Source: Dryomyza anilis (lineage: Eukaryota; Arthropoda; Insecta; Diptera; Dryomyzidae). Taken from it: DNA of 64,000 bases. The notes below the pieces were generated by a model. That model made no database searches, was not told the origin of the DNA, and saw only the letters and a program-made list of their open reading frames with translations. The position numbers and the translations under genes were made by a program. The stretch lies in contig OX638132.1 of assembly GCA_951804985.1 (NCBI GenBank), positions 22,015,989-22,079,988 of the forward strand, read 5' to 3'. The stretch's first letter is position 1. Each line of letters starts with the position of its first letter. Shown here piece by piece: positions 22,401-52,752 of this stretch.

Positions 22401-25400
22401 TGTTTGAAAATCAAAACACAGATTTCTATTTGTGGTTTTTTCACTTTAGTTTCAGAAATTATATACTGCACTATAATATATTCAGTTACTATATTCAGTT
22501 AGTTATTTATTGAATTTACAAATATCAAAATTATTACCGACGCGAACACGGTTTCTCAACGAACAACAAAAGCCACTTACGCAGATAATGCCGATCACCG
22601 AGTGTCAACTTTGTATACAAGAATAGAGCTGCAAGAGAGATACTAGAAGAGAGCCACATCAGTATGTTTAAAATGATCCTATACATACTTTAAACGATGA
22701 CAAAAGAGACGTGGTAGAAAATTCTGCTCAACGAGTGCCAACTTCGTATACAAGAAGAATGTTGCAAGAATCCACTTATTTAAATCCAATTCAATTTTTG
22801 TTTGTTTATAAACATCAATATGTTCAAACGATGGCGTCGGTAGAAAATGGTGCACAACGTTGCCAACTTCGTCAGTCGATAAATTATCAAATTAAGACGA
22901 GCATTGCGAACATACGTTGTATTTAGATTTGATTAGCATTTTCTGTGTTTCGAAACATAGTTTTAACCAAGTAAATTGCCAAGAAATAGTTTATTCAAAT
23001 GTAATTAAAATTTTATGTTGGTATTGTAACATATTTATGGTAAATTTGACAGATTCTGCTGGACAATATAATAATGTTTACACGTGAACAAAAATAAATT
23101 CAATTTCGATTATATTTTAAGCACACTTCATTCCTAATACATGTATGGTAATTTCGTATTACTTTTTAATTACATTCAAACATATTCAAACAAATCTTTT
23201 CTATCCGTGTAGTATTTAATAAAAATAGTTTGGCGCTACAGTCCTATAAGATCTTAGGCCGAGGTCTCTCATCATGTTGAGCTGTGCGTGTTATATTCGA
23301 ACTCAAAATGGTGCGAGCTACAGTTTAATGCCGAATCCGAATAGCGTGTGAGAGCTTTTCATAGGCAATATTTACTCTCGTAGTTTTATCATTGACTACC
23401 GAGAGGTAGTGTCGCACAGAAAAATGTTTTCTATGAAAAAGATCTTGACAGTCACAGGGATTGAACCCGGGACCTTTCGGCTCGTAGTCCAACTCTCTAG
23501 CGACTTTTTGACACGTCGTCCAACGCACTAACCACAAGGGCCATCGACGCTATTTAAACAATCTTAATATTGGGAAAACATGTGGTTTCTTCTCTCTATT
23601 AACGTTTGTGAATAATATCAAATGTGAGTTAACTAACATGGAGAGTTTAAATATGGTCTTGTGTTTATTTTAAACCAAATAAAATACGTTTGGATTGTTC
23701 TAAGATAGTAATGAACGTACCTGTAGCACATACGAAAATTCAATAGGTTTATGCGGCAGCAGCAGGGCCGGATACATGTTACTGCAAATGTTGGCATTAA
23801 CATCCTCCAATGTAGCTTGTGCATCCGTTAGTTTACTCGTCGCATTGTCCGGCGTCTGGCGACATTTATTGTATAAATTGGTAATTTGAAGTGCCCAATT
23901 TAGCCAGACCTCCGACTGCATAGACTTGCGAAGCAGAAAACTTAACTGTAAATATTTTTAATTGTTTACATATTATATTATAATTCTTGAGATTTAAAAC
24001 CGATATCCCAATTTTTATTAACGTTTACTAAAATATTTTACAATCTAATCCCTAAATCTATAACATTGTTTTTTATTCTCTGATTGCTAATCTGATGAAT
24101 GATTTAAACGGATAATGATAGTAGAAGCAAATAATTATCGTTTGGCATAGAAAAAAGTTCTAGGAGGTCAATGTCACAAAAAGAAACCCGACCCTAAAAC
24201 GGAGAAATCCAAGGAGAAACAAACGACCGGCACAGTTTTAACACAATTTTGTTCTGTGTCTGTCTTTGTGGAAAGGTCGCATAAAGAGTACAATGATACA
24301 AGTCTGTAGCTCAAACTTATATCCCAGAGCTTCATGCTTGAAAGAAGGATTTTACCCAGGATTGTACCAAGACTTGTGCCCCTGGCTTGCGACAAGACTG
24401 GTATTAAGCCTAGTTCTTGGGGCTCCTGTTTGATTTATTTGGCTCTATTTCAGCAGGATTAATATTGTACCTCACTTGAGATATCAAGGTTCATTAAGAG
24501 AATGGGAGAAAAGTCCTTGTCTAGCTTGTTTAGAATGAGACTCGTGTATATCATGTGCAAGGCTTGTTTAGAATTTGAGATCGCAAATTTGCCAGGCATG
24601 TCTAGCTTGAATGTTCAAGTTCTTACTATGGGCTCAGTAGGCTATTGAGAATCGACAAACAAAAATTACGCTCACTTTTTAGAGGAGAACTGGCATGATA
24701 GTTCTCCTCTAAGCATGAACGCTTTCCAACACAGATGAGCGATCTTTCGAGAGAAAAATCTTCGGAAAATCTTTGGCCCGATATGCATTGAAAACGAGTA
24801 CGATGAGCTGTATGGACTCTACTCCGACATTGACATAGTCAGGCGTTGGCTTGGATATGACGCTTCATCAATTTTTTTGAATTCTGTATCCAGTGTTAGT
24901 CAAAGAAGGAGTGACCAAGTGCAAGACAACCTGTCGACGCTTGGAGTGCAAAACTGGCGTGATAGTTCTCCTCTGGCATGATAGTTCGCCAGCACGCGCA
25001 ACGCAGAAGCGACTGGTAGGGCATAATTGCTGCGGCCTAACCACATCATAGATTCTAAAGGCCAAAAAAGTTATTAAGTAAGTAAATAGTATAATTCGAC
25101 GCCTCTTACGAAAACCCACACGTTTCAATTTGCTTACGAAAAACGTCACATTAAAAAAATGTTTCATTAAAACAAGCATAAGTTTATTTTATCCACGAAG
25201 AAAGCATTACATTTTTTTAGTCACATAAATAATATTATTCTCGTTTTTTTCACGAACAGAAGCATAACTTTGTCTTTCCCACGAATAGAAACACATTTAT
25301 ATTTTATCTACGAACAAGAGCGCATTTTTAATTTCACCACGAATAAAAGCATATATGTATTTTTGAGACAGATATCCCAATATACATTTTTCTGGTTAAG

Positions 25401-27219
25401 AAATCACAAAATGTTGATGATGGATGTGATAGTATTTTATGACCAAAATTGTTAATTTTACCGGTGTGTCAGTAGACATTTTTTGATGAAACTGTTCCAA
25501 AGAATAATAGTCATCCAGAAGCGTCATTGGAATTTTTTTATGATCCTACATGCGTCACTTGACATTTTTTTGGAAAAATGTTTTCTTTTGGGATTTGGCC
25601 AGAACCTATTGTGGCATTGCACATTTTTTAGGACATTTTTTTTTCTTGGGTATAATAAAAATGTGGTTGTTTTCGTGGGGAAACTGAACTTGTGCTTCTT
25701 TTCGTAGTTACGAAAAATGTGCTGTTTTTCGTAAACAAATTGAAACGTGTGGGTTTTCTTAAGAGGCGTCGAATTTGAATTTATTTAATTTATCAATACA
25801 GCACAGTAACAGATCTAAAACAATAAAAAAAAACGAAATATCATCGTTGTAGAACGAAAAGTCACCAAATACATTTTCAAAATGTCAAATTTTCATTTAC
25901 TAAAATCTTTATATATCAGTCAATTTTTAATCGATGATCTCAATTTTTTTACCACATGATAAGAAAACGTAAATCTATCAATTGTTACTTCAACTTTAAA
26001 AATACATCAATTACTTTTTATAATATTAATCAACAAATTCAAAATTTAAATTTTTCATAAAAATGTATTTGGTAACTTTTCGTTCTACAACGACGATATG
26101 TTGATAAACATTTTTAATAAACAAAAAACTGCAATCGTTGCTTCACATTTTTGAAAGGAACTAATGTAGCTAGATTATTTTAAATAAAATTTCAAATTTC
26201 ATATCTTCCAGAACTTCAAAAATATTTGAATGATTGTAATTTTGATGAAACCGTATAACGAATTAACCAGTTTTATAAAAACCAGTTTTATAAAAGTGTG
26301 ATAAAAATAAAAAATAACCCTCCTATTTTATAAAAATTCCTCAAAAAAAGTCATAAATTTCCGCACCCAGAAAAAAAAATTCCTCAAATCCCATTAAAAT
26401 TGGTCAATAGGACAATTATTGATTTAATAGTATACAAAAAATAAATCTTTTCATATAAACTCAATGGCAATGTCATGGTATTTTCTAGTATTTAATGGTA
26501 TTTTCCGATTAAAATAATAATTTATCCTACTGACTATTTTTAATAGTAAAAAACTATTATTTATATAGTATTTTTTTCTGAGTGCGTGGCAGAATTTGTT
26601 GTATTAAATAAAATAAAAACGACGACGTAATGAACAAGTAAACAAAAGCTTACAGTGGAATTTGTGACAACTCACTTTTCATTACGTTTTAAAAAATAAG
26701 GGGGTTATTTTGTTTGTTTATCATTTCTTAAAAATGGTAGATAATCAAAATCATTTATATCGATTTTGAAAATCGGTTTATACCAGATTTTGTACAAACT
26801 ATTCACACTTACTGTTTTCTTCAGTACGAATGTCAGCTGATGAAAACGCCGATCGTTCAAATCCAGAATGCAATTAAATTTCCGCAACAACAACGCGTTA
26901 TAAGGACTGCGTCGTATTTTCTTGGTCAGCGTTAGGAAGTCCTTGTTTTTTGTTTCGTCCTTTAGGCTCCAATACAACTCGACGATTTTCTCGCACTCCT
27001 CCAGTATAGTGTCCTGTGTTGTAAACGTTGTAACATCAACATCCATATCAATGAAAACATCCATCATTCACTCACATGTTCACTAAAGATGTCAATCTTC
27101 ACATCGACCACAATTCTTTTGGTGATGCTGCGCAGATCGTTGCCCAACTTACCGAGTTCGGCAAACGTGTGCGTGGGCATGGATTTGTTGCGACAGTACC
27201 ATTTGGGCGTGGTGCTCAT
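16214..27219 (-). CDS. CCDC142-like helical protein, 10 coding exons (5' end uncertain)
   Basis: Exons in transcript order: 27219-27076, 27013-26813, 23945-23721, 21179-20828, 20755-20573, 20513-20344, 20287-20143, 19857-19523, 19442-18968 and 16347-16214. Every junction is GT-AG and the phases agree, giving 787 residues from the ATG at 27219. The frame stays open to about 27290, so an upstream first exon is possible. The protein is helical with no obvious membrane segment. The C-terminal third includes 'RIRFSVNGACRLLDDFDQM', 'MREWIRECALLAPDNLEAL' and 'LSNHEVLRMCKGVGKILL', then in the last exon 'LPSEMFVSNQKHWLQLRA'. The 'RFS..GA..L..DF' pattern and overall size recall the CCDC142 C-terminal family, whose function is little known. 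That family call is from memory of the pattern and is tentative; the exon structure is much better supported. Introns of 2.5-2.9 kb carry a SINE, an I-like retrotransposon relic and MITEs. Confidence 0.7.
16610..16815 (-). mobile_element. SINE body, tRNA-like head missing
   Basis: Matches 23225-23425 over the tail-proximal body (gcgctacagtcctataag, gccgaatccgaa, gagagcttttcataggcaat) but lacks the B-box region. Confidence 0.7.
16970..18115 (+). pseudogene. I-clade non-LTR retrotransposon relic (RNase H and C-terminal region)
   Basis: Reads VITWYTDGSLTDERTGAGLY (RNase H start, with the D of TDGS), then after an inserted MITE LVWECLGKINKLG, GWVPGHRGLEGNKEAGKLTR, LLTGHCWLAKHLTRMGIQTD and CRFCLEDDEDPEYILETCPA. 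Frameshifts and stops break it. It ends in (aat)n at 18116-18136, like the TAA-repeat tails of I elements. It is inside the last intron of the CCDC142-like gene, on the opposite strand. Confidence 0.85.
17104..17322 (+). mobile_element. Short-form CACCCAG-ended MITE, copy 4
   Basis: Inserted in the RNase H region of the I-like relic, so it arrived later than the retrotransposon. Ends cacccagaaaaaaata and tttttttccgggtg. Confidence 0.9.
18695..18910. repeat. Irregular acaacctcatg repeat, about six copies
   Basis: Units 'gaggttgccacaacctcatg' recur at about 18697, 18744, 18778, 18808, 18841 and 18890 with spacing from 33 to 50 bases. Each unit is a near-palindrome (ggttg...caacc). Confidence 0.75.
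18968..19442 (-). CDS. CCDC142-like gene, penultimate exon with conserved C-terminal core
   Basis: The exon runs from the acceptor 'ttaaatag' to the donor at 18967. It encodes 'KTAEECVQIMSSVCRKHCLD', a long helical segment and the core 'IRFSVNGACRLLDDFDQM'. The intron before it (19443-19522) is only 80 bases and contains an (AT)n tract, so splicing there depends on a compact site. Confidence 0.75.
19451..19483. repeat. (AT)n microsatellite inside an 80-bp intron
   Basis: About 33 bases of pure TA/AT repeat occupy nearly half of the small intron between exons 8 and 9 of the CCDC142-like gene. Length polymorphism is likely and could affect the branch point to acceptor spacing. Confidence 0.9.
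19864..20040. repeat. Partial copy of the accgaaacc word-repeat element
   Basis: Starts ccaaggattgaaaccgaaat, matching the end of the 5899-6483 element, followed by degraded aaaccga words. The other terminus is not visible. Located in an intron of the CCDC142-like gene. Confidence 0.6.
22230..22930. repeat. Dispersed repeat, inverted relative to 38030-38740
   Basis: Shares long matches with the second copy on the opposite strand (for example 'acatgccaaattctgtttga' and 'aatgccgatcaccgagtgtc'). About 700 bp, no coding frame; could be a solo LTR or a non-autonomous element. Confidence 0.65.
23222..23549 (-). mobile_element. tRNA-derived SINE
   Basis: On the minus strand an A-box-like TGGCCCTTGTGGTTAGTGCG is followed by a B-box GGTTCAATCCC and then a unique body ending near ggactgtagcgccaaacta. 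The RNA polymerase III boxes at the head and a headless second copy at 16610-16815 support a SINE. Lies in an intron of the CCDC142-like gene in the same orientation. Confidence 0.8.
24747..25085 (+). pseudogene. Non-LTR retrotransposon relic, end of ORF2
   Basis: Reads KIFGPICIENEYDELYGLYS, DIDIVRRWLGYDAS and QVQDNLSTLGVQNWRDSS, the pattern 'IYGP...NEEL..LY...DIV...RLRWLGH...QV..DL..LGV.NWR' typical of the carboxyl end of many insect endonuclease-reverse transcriptase ORFs. Internal deletions and stops make it dead. Confidence 0.7.
25093..25775. mobile_element. 683-bp TIR element, AATT at both ends
   Basis: Left cgacgcctcttacgaaaacc and right inverse (aagaggcgtcg) form TIRs of about 50 bases with few mismatches. 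AATT flanks both sides and may be target duplication or part of the TIR, since AATT is its own complement. Confidence 0.8.
26364..26584 (-). mobile_element. Short-form CACCCAG-ended MITE, copy 5
   Basis: 221 bp, reverse orientation relative to 5434-5651, in intron 2 of the CCDC142-like gene. Confidence 0.9.
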
Positions 27220-28131
27220 GAGGATGTCGAAGAGTTGATAATCGATGCACTTGCTACTTGACACGGTTGGTAAAAATGTTGCGACTCGAATTGTTTAATC
27301 GATGCATATATGGAGGGCTGTTATTTGGTTGACCTGGTAACCGGCACATGCTTTTTAATAATCGGAATTCTATGAGGTTTACGTTATTATGCCGGACGTC
27401 AAAAACAAGAAATCCAAGCTTTTTTCTATACAATACAATTTTTAGTTTGAGTGTCTGAACCTAAAAACCGAAATAACTAAATTAAATATTTTTTCTCTTT
27501 GTGCGATATCTAATTATATTGTTGTAGATATTCTAACTTCCCATTGTCGAGCATATAAATGGAATTTAAATGAAAAATTTTCAAAACCATCAATTTTCTT
27601 CCACTTCAATGAAACAACTTGATTTCTATTTATAATATATATATATTTATTTAAAAGAAGAAAAAACACTTTTATTCTGATAATCATCATAATCAAATTG
27701 AGCACATACACTCTTTTCTTTCTCTCTCGCTCTTAAGTAGACATTAGTTTTGTTGCTTATTGTTTTTTTTTTAATATTAATATTAGTACTTTTCGCTCTT
27801 TTAAAACTGAATAAACGAGATGTAAATATACAACACATTCTTATTTGATTTTTTTTTTGTTTTTTTTGTTTTTTGTTTTTATGTTTTGTTTGTTTTCAAT
27901 TCTATCACAATAAATTGTTACAATTATAGTTTTAAATTTCATCTGAAATATAGTATATCTGCTTGTTTGTTGTTTGTGTTTGTTGTTGTTACTTTGTTAA
28001 TCTTAGTTTGTGTAATAAATTTTTTATTTCTCTGTTACAATAATATATAATAATATATAATAATTATAATTTTAATTAATAATATATAATAATTATAATT
28101 AATAATAATAATATGTGTGTGTATATGGATT

Positions 28132-47002
<18,871 letters not shown>

Positions 47003-48040
47003 TTGATGGCGTTTTTTGTTCGAATTTTGTTGTGTTTCTTTTTTTTGTTTTTTGGCTTTATTTTGTGCTTCAGAGTTATATGTTTGACTTGGCTTTCTTA
47101 CTGCTTTGTGGTTGTTGTTTTGATTTATTGCATTGCCGTTGCGGCGGCGGCTACTGCTGCACCGCGCGGTTGTAGGCCGACGCTGTCCAAACTGTGACGC
47201 ATATTGAAAATGTACATTTTTGCGTTGCTGTACGTGCCGCGCAACATTTTTAGTTTTTATTTAATATTTGTTTTTATAAATTCTTGGAATTTAAAGGCGC
47301 TGCTGGGTTTATGCAAAGTGACATAATTCAGCGACGCCCTGCGGACCCCCTGCTATTTTGTGGCCACCTGCCAAGCAGGTCACTTGGTAAGTGCTTCACT
47401 TTGTAATCACTTACGCCTGGCTGGTAACCACTTTGTATCGGCCAGCGCTTATTTGGCCACAAAACTCGCACAAACCCTTTCGAGATTCCGCGTAAAACCA
47501 CGCGACACACTTTGCATGCGTTGCACGGCCACAAATTCACAATTTTTAAAGTTTAGCAAAATGGCAAAATTCTTTTTTCTGCCGTTCGACGTCCGTCGTC
47601 GACGCAATTCGCAAAAAAGCAAGATTCAGGTTTTCACTTTTTTCTGATTGCGCTTTGTTGCTTTTTCACGTCACCACTTCCTTCCACTTTTTAGTGACTG
47701 CTTTTTTTATTTGATTTTGTTTTATTTTTATTATTATTTTTTAATTAGTTTATTTTGCTTTAAATTTCATTTGTTTTTTTGCGTATTTTTTGTCCACTAC
47801 TTTATTTTGCTTTCGTTTTAATGTCTGCTATTTCTATAACTTCCTATTTGTTTTTGCACCAAATTCGTTGTCAATTCCTTTGGCTGTCCCAGTTTATTGG
47901 CTCATTCGTGCATCCACGCCACATCCTCCGACGTCTTGCTTTGTCGGATGCTTCTATTTTTACAGGTTGCTTTGCTTGCTGCTCGCGCGCTCCCCGTGTC
48001 CAACAAAATAAATCCAAAATATAGTTTTTTTTTTTATTCA
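47003..48040 (-). promoter_or_regulatory. wge: Likely wge 5' UTR and promoter region
   Basis: The kilobase upstream of the wge start is G+C-richer than its surroundings, with no other gene. Transcription start not determinable. Confidence 0.4.
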
Positions 48041-48271
48041 CTATTGGTTCACATTCACTTTGGCTGCAAAACTTTGCATATATTTAAAACCATTAAATAT
48101 TCGTCTAGTGAAATCACTATTAATGCATTAGCTGCTAAATCAATTATATTATTTGTTGTTTATTAAATATTGTGAGATTTATACTGCCAATTATTATAAA
48201 AATATATTCTAATATTCAATTTTGACGAAATCGGTAGCGATTGAAGTGCGAAATGCGAGAAGAGTTGAGTC

Positions 48272-49151
48272 CATAGTTGCCAGTTCCGTGGGAAATTTCC
48301 CATTTGTGGTAATTTTGAACTGCTGTGGGAATAGTAGTTCCCATGAGAATTTTTAATGGCTGTTGGACATTTTTATATCAAAATTTTTATTTTTTTTTTT
48401 TGTATGTAACTACAATTTACGAATACACTAAATGTAAATTCAGTGATTTAAACATATCGAACTTGTTAAGTGAAAAAATTAGGTCGTGGTTTTAATGTCC
48501 ATGGGATTATATGGTAATTTTTAATAATTTGAATTTTTTTTGTCTTAAATTTACTTGCTGTGGTATTTTTGTGGTAATTTTTAAAGACTGTGAAAATTGC
48601 CCAGCAAGACATGCCTTACCGAAACTCCAACACAAAGACAATATTATATTTTCTCACTCATACATAAAAAATTTGAAATACATCCCTGCAGGATCAATGA
48701 TAGATATATAACCCGTAATTTTACTAGTAATGAAAACTTATATTTTTTGCGCGTAGGTTTGCCACCATTTTTTATTTGTAGGTTATTCATTACGTATGCC
48801 ACAGCAGCCGTTATAGCAGGAGAACAGCAAAAGAACAGTGACAGACATATATTCAATTGTATCTCATTGTAGATGAGTGAGAAAGAGATAAAAATTCACA
48901 CGCACACAAAAGTTTCGGTAAATTTTATCCCGACGCTCTTAAAAATGTTATAGAAACTTTTACGGAAACTTTCAGTTTTGCTACTAGTAATATTACTGCT
49001 AACATGACCGGCAGTGTTCATGCTGGGTGGTGAGGTAATTTTTCATAGCTGTGGAAATTAAATCAACCAAAAAAACATCGTGGGAATTCTTAATAAGTTG
49101 TATGGGAAAAAATTATTTTATTTTTCGTGGGAATTTCGAATGGCAACTATG
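48272..49151. mobile_element. TIR element with gtgggaa words
   Basis: Ends catagttgccagttc and its inverse (gaatggcaactatg). The word gtgggaa or tgtggtaattttt recurs at both ends. 880 bp; no clear target duplication. Confidence 0.55.
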
Positions 49152-49747
49152 GTTGCCAACCGCGGCATCCACACGATACTACAAATTTTACAACTGGGTT
49201 GTATCAAAATCGTACCGTGTGGATGCTACACCAAGAAAAAAACGTAGTTAATTATCTAATATTTTTCGTAGTCAATAGAAGATTCTTAAAAAGCGACTAC
49301 GTTTTAATTTAATAACTATGTCGTAATAAAATGAAAACTGTCAAATTAAAAAATATTTTAATTTTAAAAAAGTCAAAATCATTTTGTTTAAACCTGTTAA
49401 AATTTGTAACATTAAAATCGATGTTGGACTAAATAAGTTACAAATATAGTGACGTGTAGCTTACTAATATAGTTAAAATAATTTCAGGACATTTGTTCCA
49501 AGCGATTATTGGCATTTGGCCGCAATTGAACGCATTTAGCAGTAACTTTTGTTTTCTAATTGTTGTATTTAATGCAAAAAAATACATTGTAGTTATTTCC
49601 AGTCGCACAGAGATTATTTGGACAAACACATTTAGCTTTCTCAAGGAGATTTTATACACCTTCGATCTATGCGGCATAATCAAGAAGCTTTCCTATTACG
49701 ATAATGAAAAAATACGCGCTGGACAAGAAGATCAAATTTTTAGTGTA

Positions 49748-50450
49748 CACTCTCAGAAATATATTGTTACTTTTTAACAATATGGGATTGTCATTTATAT
49801 ATAATTGAATCACATGGCAGCACTACTTTGAATACAAAACATAAAATGTCATTTGAATTGTTATTATTTTAATTTCAAATTCTTTAAGGAAGTCGTTCAA
49901 TCGTTCCCGAATATAAGTAAGTTGTTTGTAATTTTAATTAATATTAATTAATCAGTTTCTATTTTTACATGTTTTTAGTCTGCACCTCGCGAAAAAGTTG
50001 CAGATCATGTCGGGTATCAGGAGTATCAGACTATGCCCGCCAAAATCGGCGTCGTTGTCCGACCCTTTTGTTCCATAATATTTTCGACGGACACGCGCTG
50101 TTTATAGGATTATTTAGATGAAATCCAGGGCGTGAGCTCTCCTGTGGTTGACTGCTTCCCAAAGACTTGTCGTGCAAAATCGCGCAGCACAATAACGTGA
50201 ACGTGTTGGCATATATGCCCACTGCATTATAAAATAATTGATTGGAAATAAAAATTTGAAAAACATTCGTGACATTTTTTTTATTTTATTCATTGACAAT
50301 ATCGATTGTTATCCGAACATTCGTATGACGTTTAAAATAAACAATCTAATTGTCAAGTCGACTATAAGGTGACAATCTGATGATGAGATCTATTTTGAAC
50401 ATCGTGATTGTTACAATATTGTCGGAAATGACAATATATTTCTGAGAGTG
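49748..50450. mobile_element. CACTCTCAGAAA-ended MITE, copy A
   Basis: 703 bp; ends cactctcagaaatatattgt and perfect inverse. Carries about 240 bases (near 49990-50225) absent from copy B. Confidence 0.85.
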
Positions 50451-50481
50451 TAGTATATTTAGAGCTTGCAAACCAATCACA

Positions 50482-51110
50482 CACTCTCAGAAATATATTG
50501 TTACATTTTAACAATATGGGATTGTCATTTAATAAAAATGTGATTGTGTGGCAGCTCTGTATTGTGGCTTCGGCATATTTGTCAAATAATTATTTTGAAT
50601 TGTTTTGAATTATTTTTAAAATTTTTAAACATCAAAAAATGTGAGTAATATTTTTAGAATTAATATTATCTATTAATTATTGTTTTTAGCAGGACTATTT
50701 AACAACCAAATGTCTCAATACTAATACTGCAAAGCATTGCGTCTGCAAAGTTAGATCCGTCGTCACATTTCTCTGAAACGCCCAGCAAGAAGAAATCATA
50801 TTTATCTGTTAAACAAGACCTTACACAAGAACGGATTAGGCATTGTGATATGTTGTCGATTAACTAATTAATTAATAAATTATGTATGCACCATCGTATT
50901 TTATATTCTACAATTAAATTTCAAACTACCAACTTATTTGTATTTAAAATTGACAATTTCGATTGTTATCACCAACAATTTAATGACATTTTCAATATTA
51001 ACAATCAGAATGTCAACCCGACAATAATTTGACAATCTGATCATGAGATCTATTTTGAACATCGAGATTGTTACAAAATTGTCGGAAATGACAATATATT
51101 TCTGAGAGTG
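50482..51110. mobile_element. CACTCTCAGAAA-ended MITE, copy B
   Basis: 629 bp with the same ends and same orientation as copy A. Confidence 0.85.
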
Positions 51111-51438
51111 CATGGAATGTTTAATAATTTATAAATATTGAAATATATTTTTGAAAATAATAAAAAGAAAACACAACATTTAATTTTTTAACTTTTATTA
51201 AAAAAAAAAATAATAAATGACGTATAAATCCACAACGGAAATAACTATGTCGAAGTGTGACTATGTTTTTACTACGTAACGTTGTCGGAGGATTTTCATT
51301 CACGTCGTAGTCGAAAACGTAGTTACCAATAACTACGTTTTGCTCTCGGTGTACGAATAACTCGTTTGACGGATGAAGTAAACAATTTTTGACATTTTCC
51401 CTAGTCTGTCAATCCGTCCAATTTAGTGTGTTTTTCAT

Positions 51439-51690
51439 TTGACCGCAGTTTTTGAGGAGTGCTCATCGCAAGTAGAAAAATTACAAACATCAAATGCACC
51501 TTTGGCCAGTTTTTTTGGTATATTTAACCATTGCATGAGCCATCGCGATCGACTTGCACTGCTTCAATGCTGCGAAATTATGAAGTCTGTCAAACAGGTT
51601 GTAGCGTGTGGACGCAAAACAAAAAGTGTCATAATTTTCCCATCCAACTGGGTTGTACTACATGTAGTACCGTGTGGATGTCGCTATTGA
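51439..51690 (+). pseudogene. Possible MADF/BESS-type protein fragment
   Basis: No ATG; the frame reads FEECSSQVEKLQTSNAPLAS then FFGIFNHCMSHRDRLALLQC and CEIMKSVKQ, a pattern loosely like the C-terminal BESS-type module of Harbinger-associated MADF proteins. The last codons overlap a repeat shared with 49190-49226. Weak call. Confidence 0.25.
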
Positions 51691-51699
51691 TAAATCGTT

Positions 51700-52752
51700 T
51701 TTGATTTTATGAAATATCGATTTTGGGATTTTAAAATCGATTTTTTTCTTAGTTGATTTTACATCATGAAAAGTCGTTCGAAATCGATCTTTCAATTTTT
51801 TAAAATATATATTTAAAAAATAAAAATGTGTAGTAAGACTAGTAGAAAGGCATAATATTAAAATGTCGACCGTTCAAATTAAAATTCAATTTAGCAGAAA
51901 CGCAATTTGATAATATGCAGGAACGTTGCTGGGACATTTCCCAGCAAGATTTTTATATTGCCTGAAATATTGCTCAAATGTGCCTGTAATCTATGTCCGC
52001 TTCCTGGAATATTATAACAATATTTAGGCATATTCCAGCAAATATTACAAATAGTGATTCAGCAACATGCAATGTTGTGGAAATATAGCAACAAAAAGAA
52101 TTAAAGATTTCTCCAATAGGCAACGAACGAATTTCTTGTTTTTTTTTTCAAAACAATGTTTTCCTGAATTGAATAAACAAAATTAATAGGTAAATTAATA
52201 TCAAGAAATTTAAATTTTTATAAAATAGTTGCATATTATTAAATTTTCTTATTTTTGTGTTTTTAAGTCAAACCAATTATAATCCCAGGTTTCAAAATTT
52301 ATAAAGCTCCAAATAATAATTTTTAGCGACATCTATGAACAAGAATAAATAAATAAATAAATAAAGAATAAAAAACTAAATAAATTAATTATTAGAAAAA
52401 GATTAAATTCCAACTTCTATAGTTTATATTTAGCGCCATCCCAATCAAACCCCACTTAATGATTTTCAAACTTCATGCAGTTTATAGAAGTTATTTATTT
52501 ATATTCTACAATAGAATGTATACGAGAGCTTAATAAAAAATATACAAAATAAAATATGATTTAACGATAGTTCGTATTTTATAGTAGATCATAGTAGTTG
52601 CCTCTTATAACTAAAATAATGTCACATGTTATATAATATATATTTGATTAAATAAATACTCAATACATCAGCGTGATGTAACACACATTAAATGCATTCT
52701 TTAAACTTAATTAAAATTGTTCGCATTGGAATCGACAGAGTGCCTTTTACCT
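51700..52752. other. Intergenic, downstream of the RNF220-like gene
   Basis: AT-rich, with aaatcgattttt words at 51690-51800 and a four-unit ataa run near 52350. No gene seen. Contains the likely RNF220-like 3' UTR. Confidence 0.45.

Larger units (their letters stand above)
49228..51352. mobile_element. TIR element holding two tandem MITEs
   Basis: Ends acaccaagaaaaaaacgtag and inverse (acgttttgctctcggtgt). Inside are two related MITEs separated by 31 bases. A frame on + at 49493-49745 has no known domain. Confidence 0.65.

Noticed and set aside
23440..23549. A functional tRNA gene
   Set aside because: Box A and B are present but the arm structure does not fold as a normal tRNA and it continues into a SINE body.
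49493..49777. 94-codon plus-strand frame
   Set aside because: No ATG at the start and it lies inside a TIR element and runs into the MITE end; no domain recognised.
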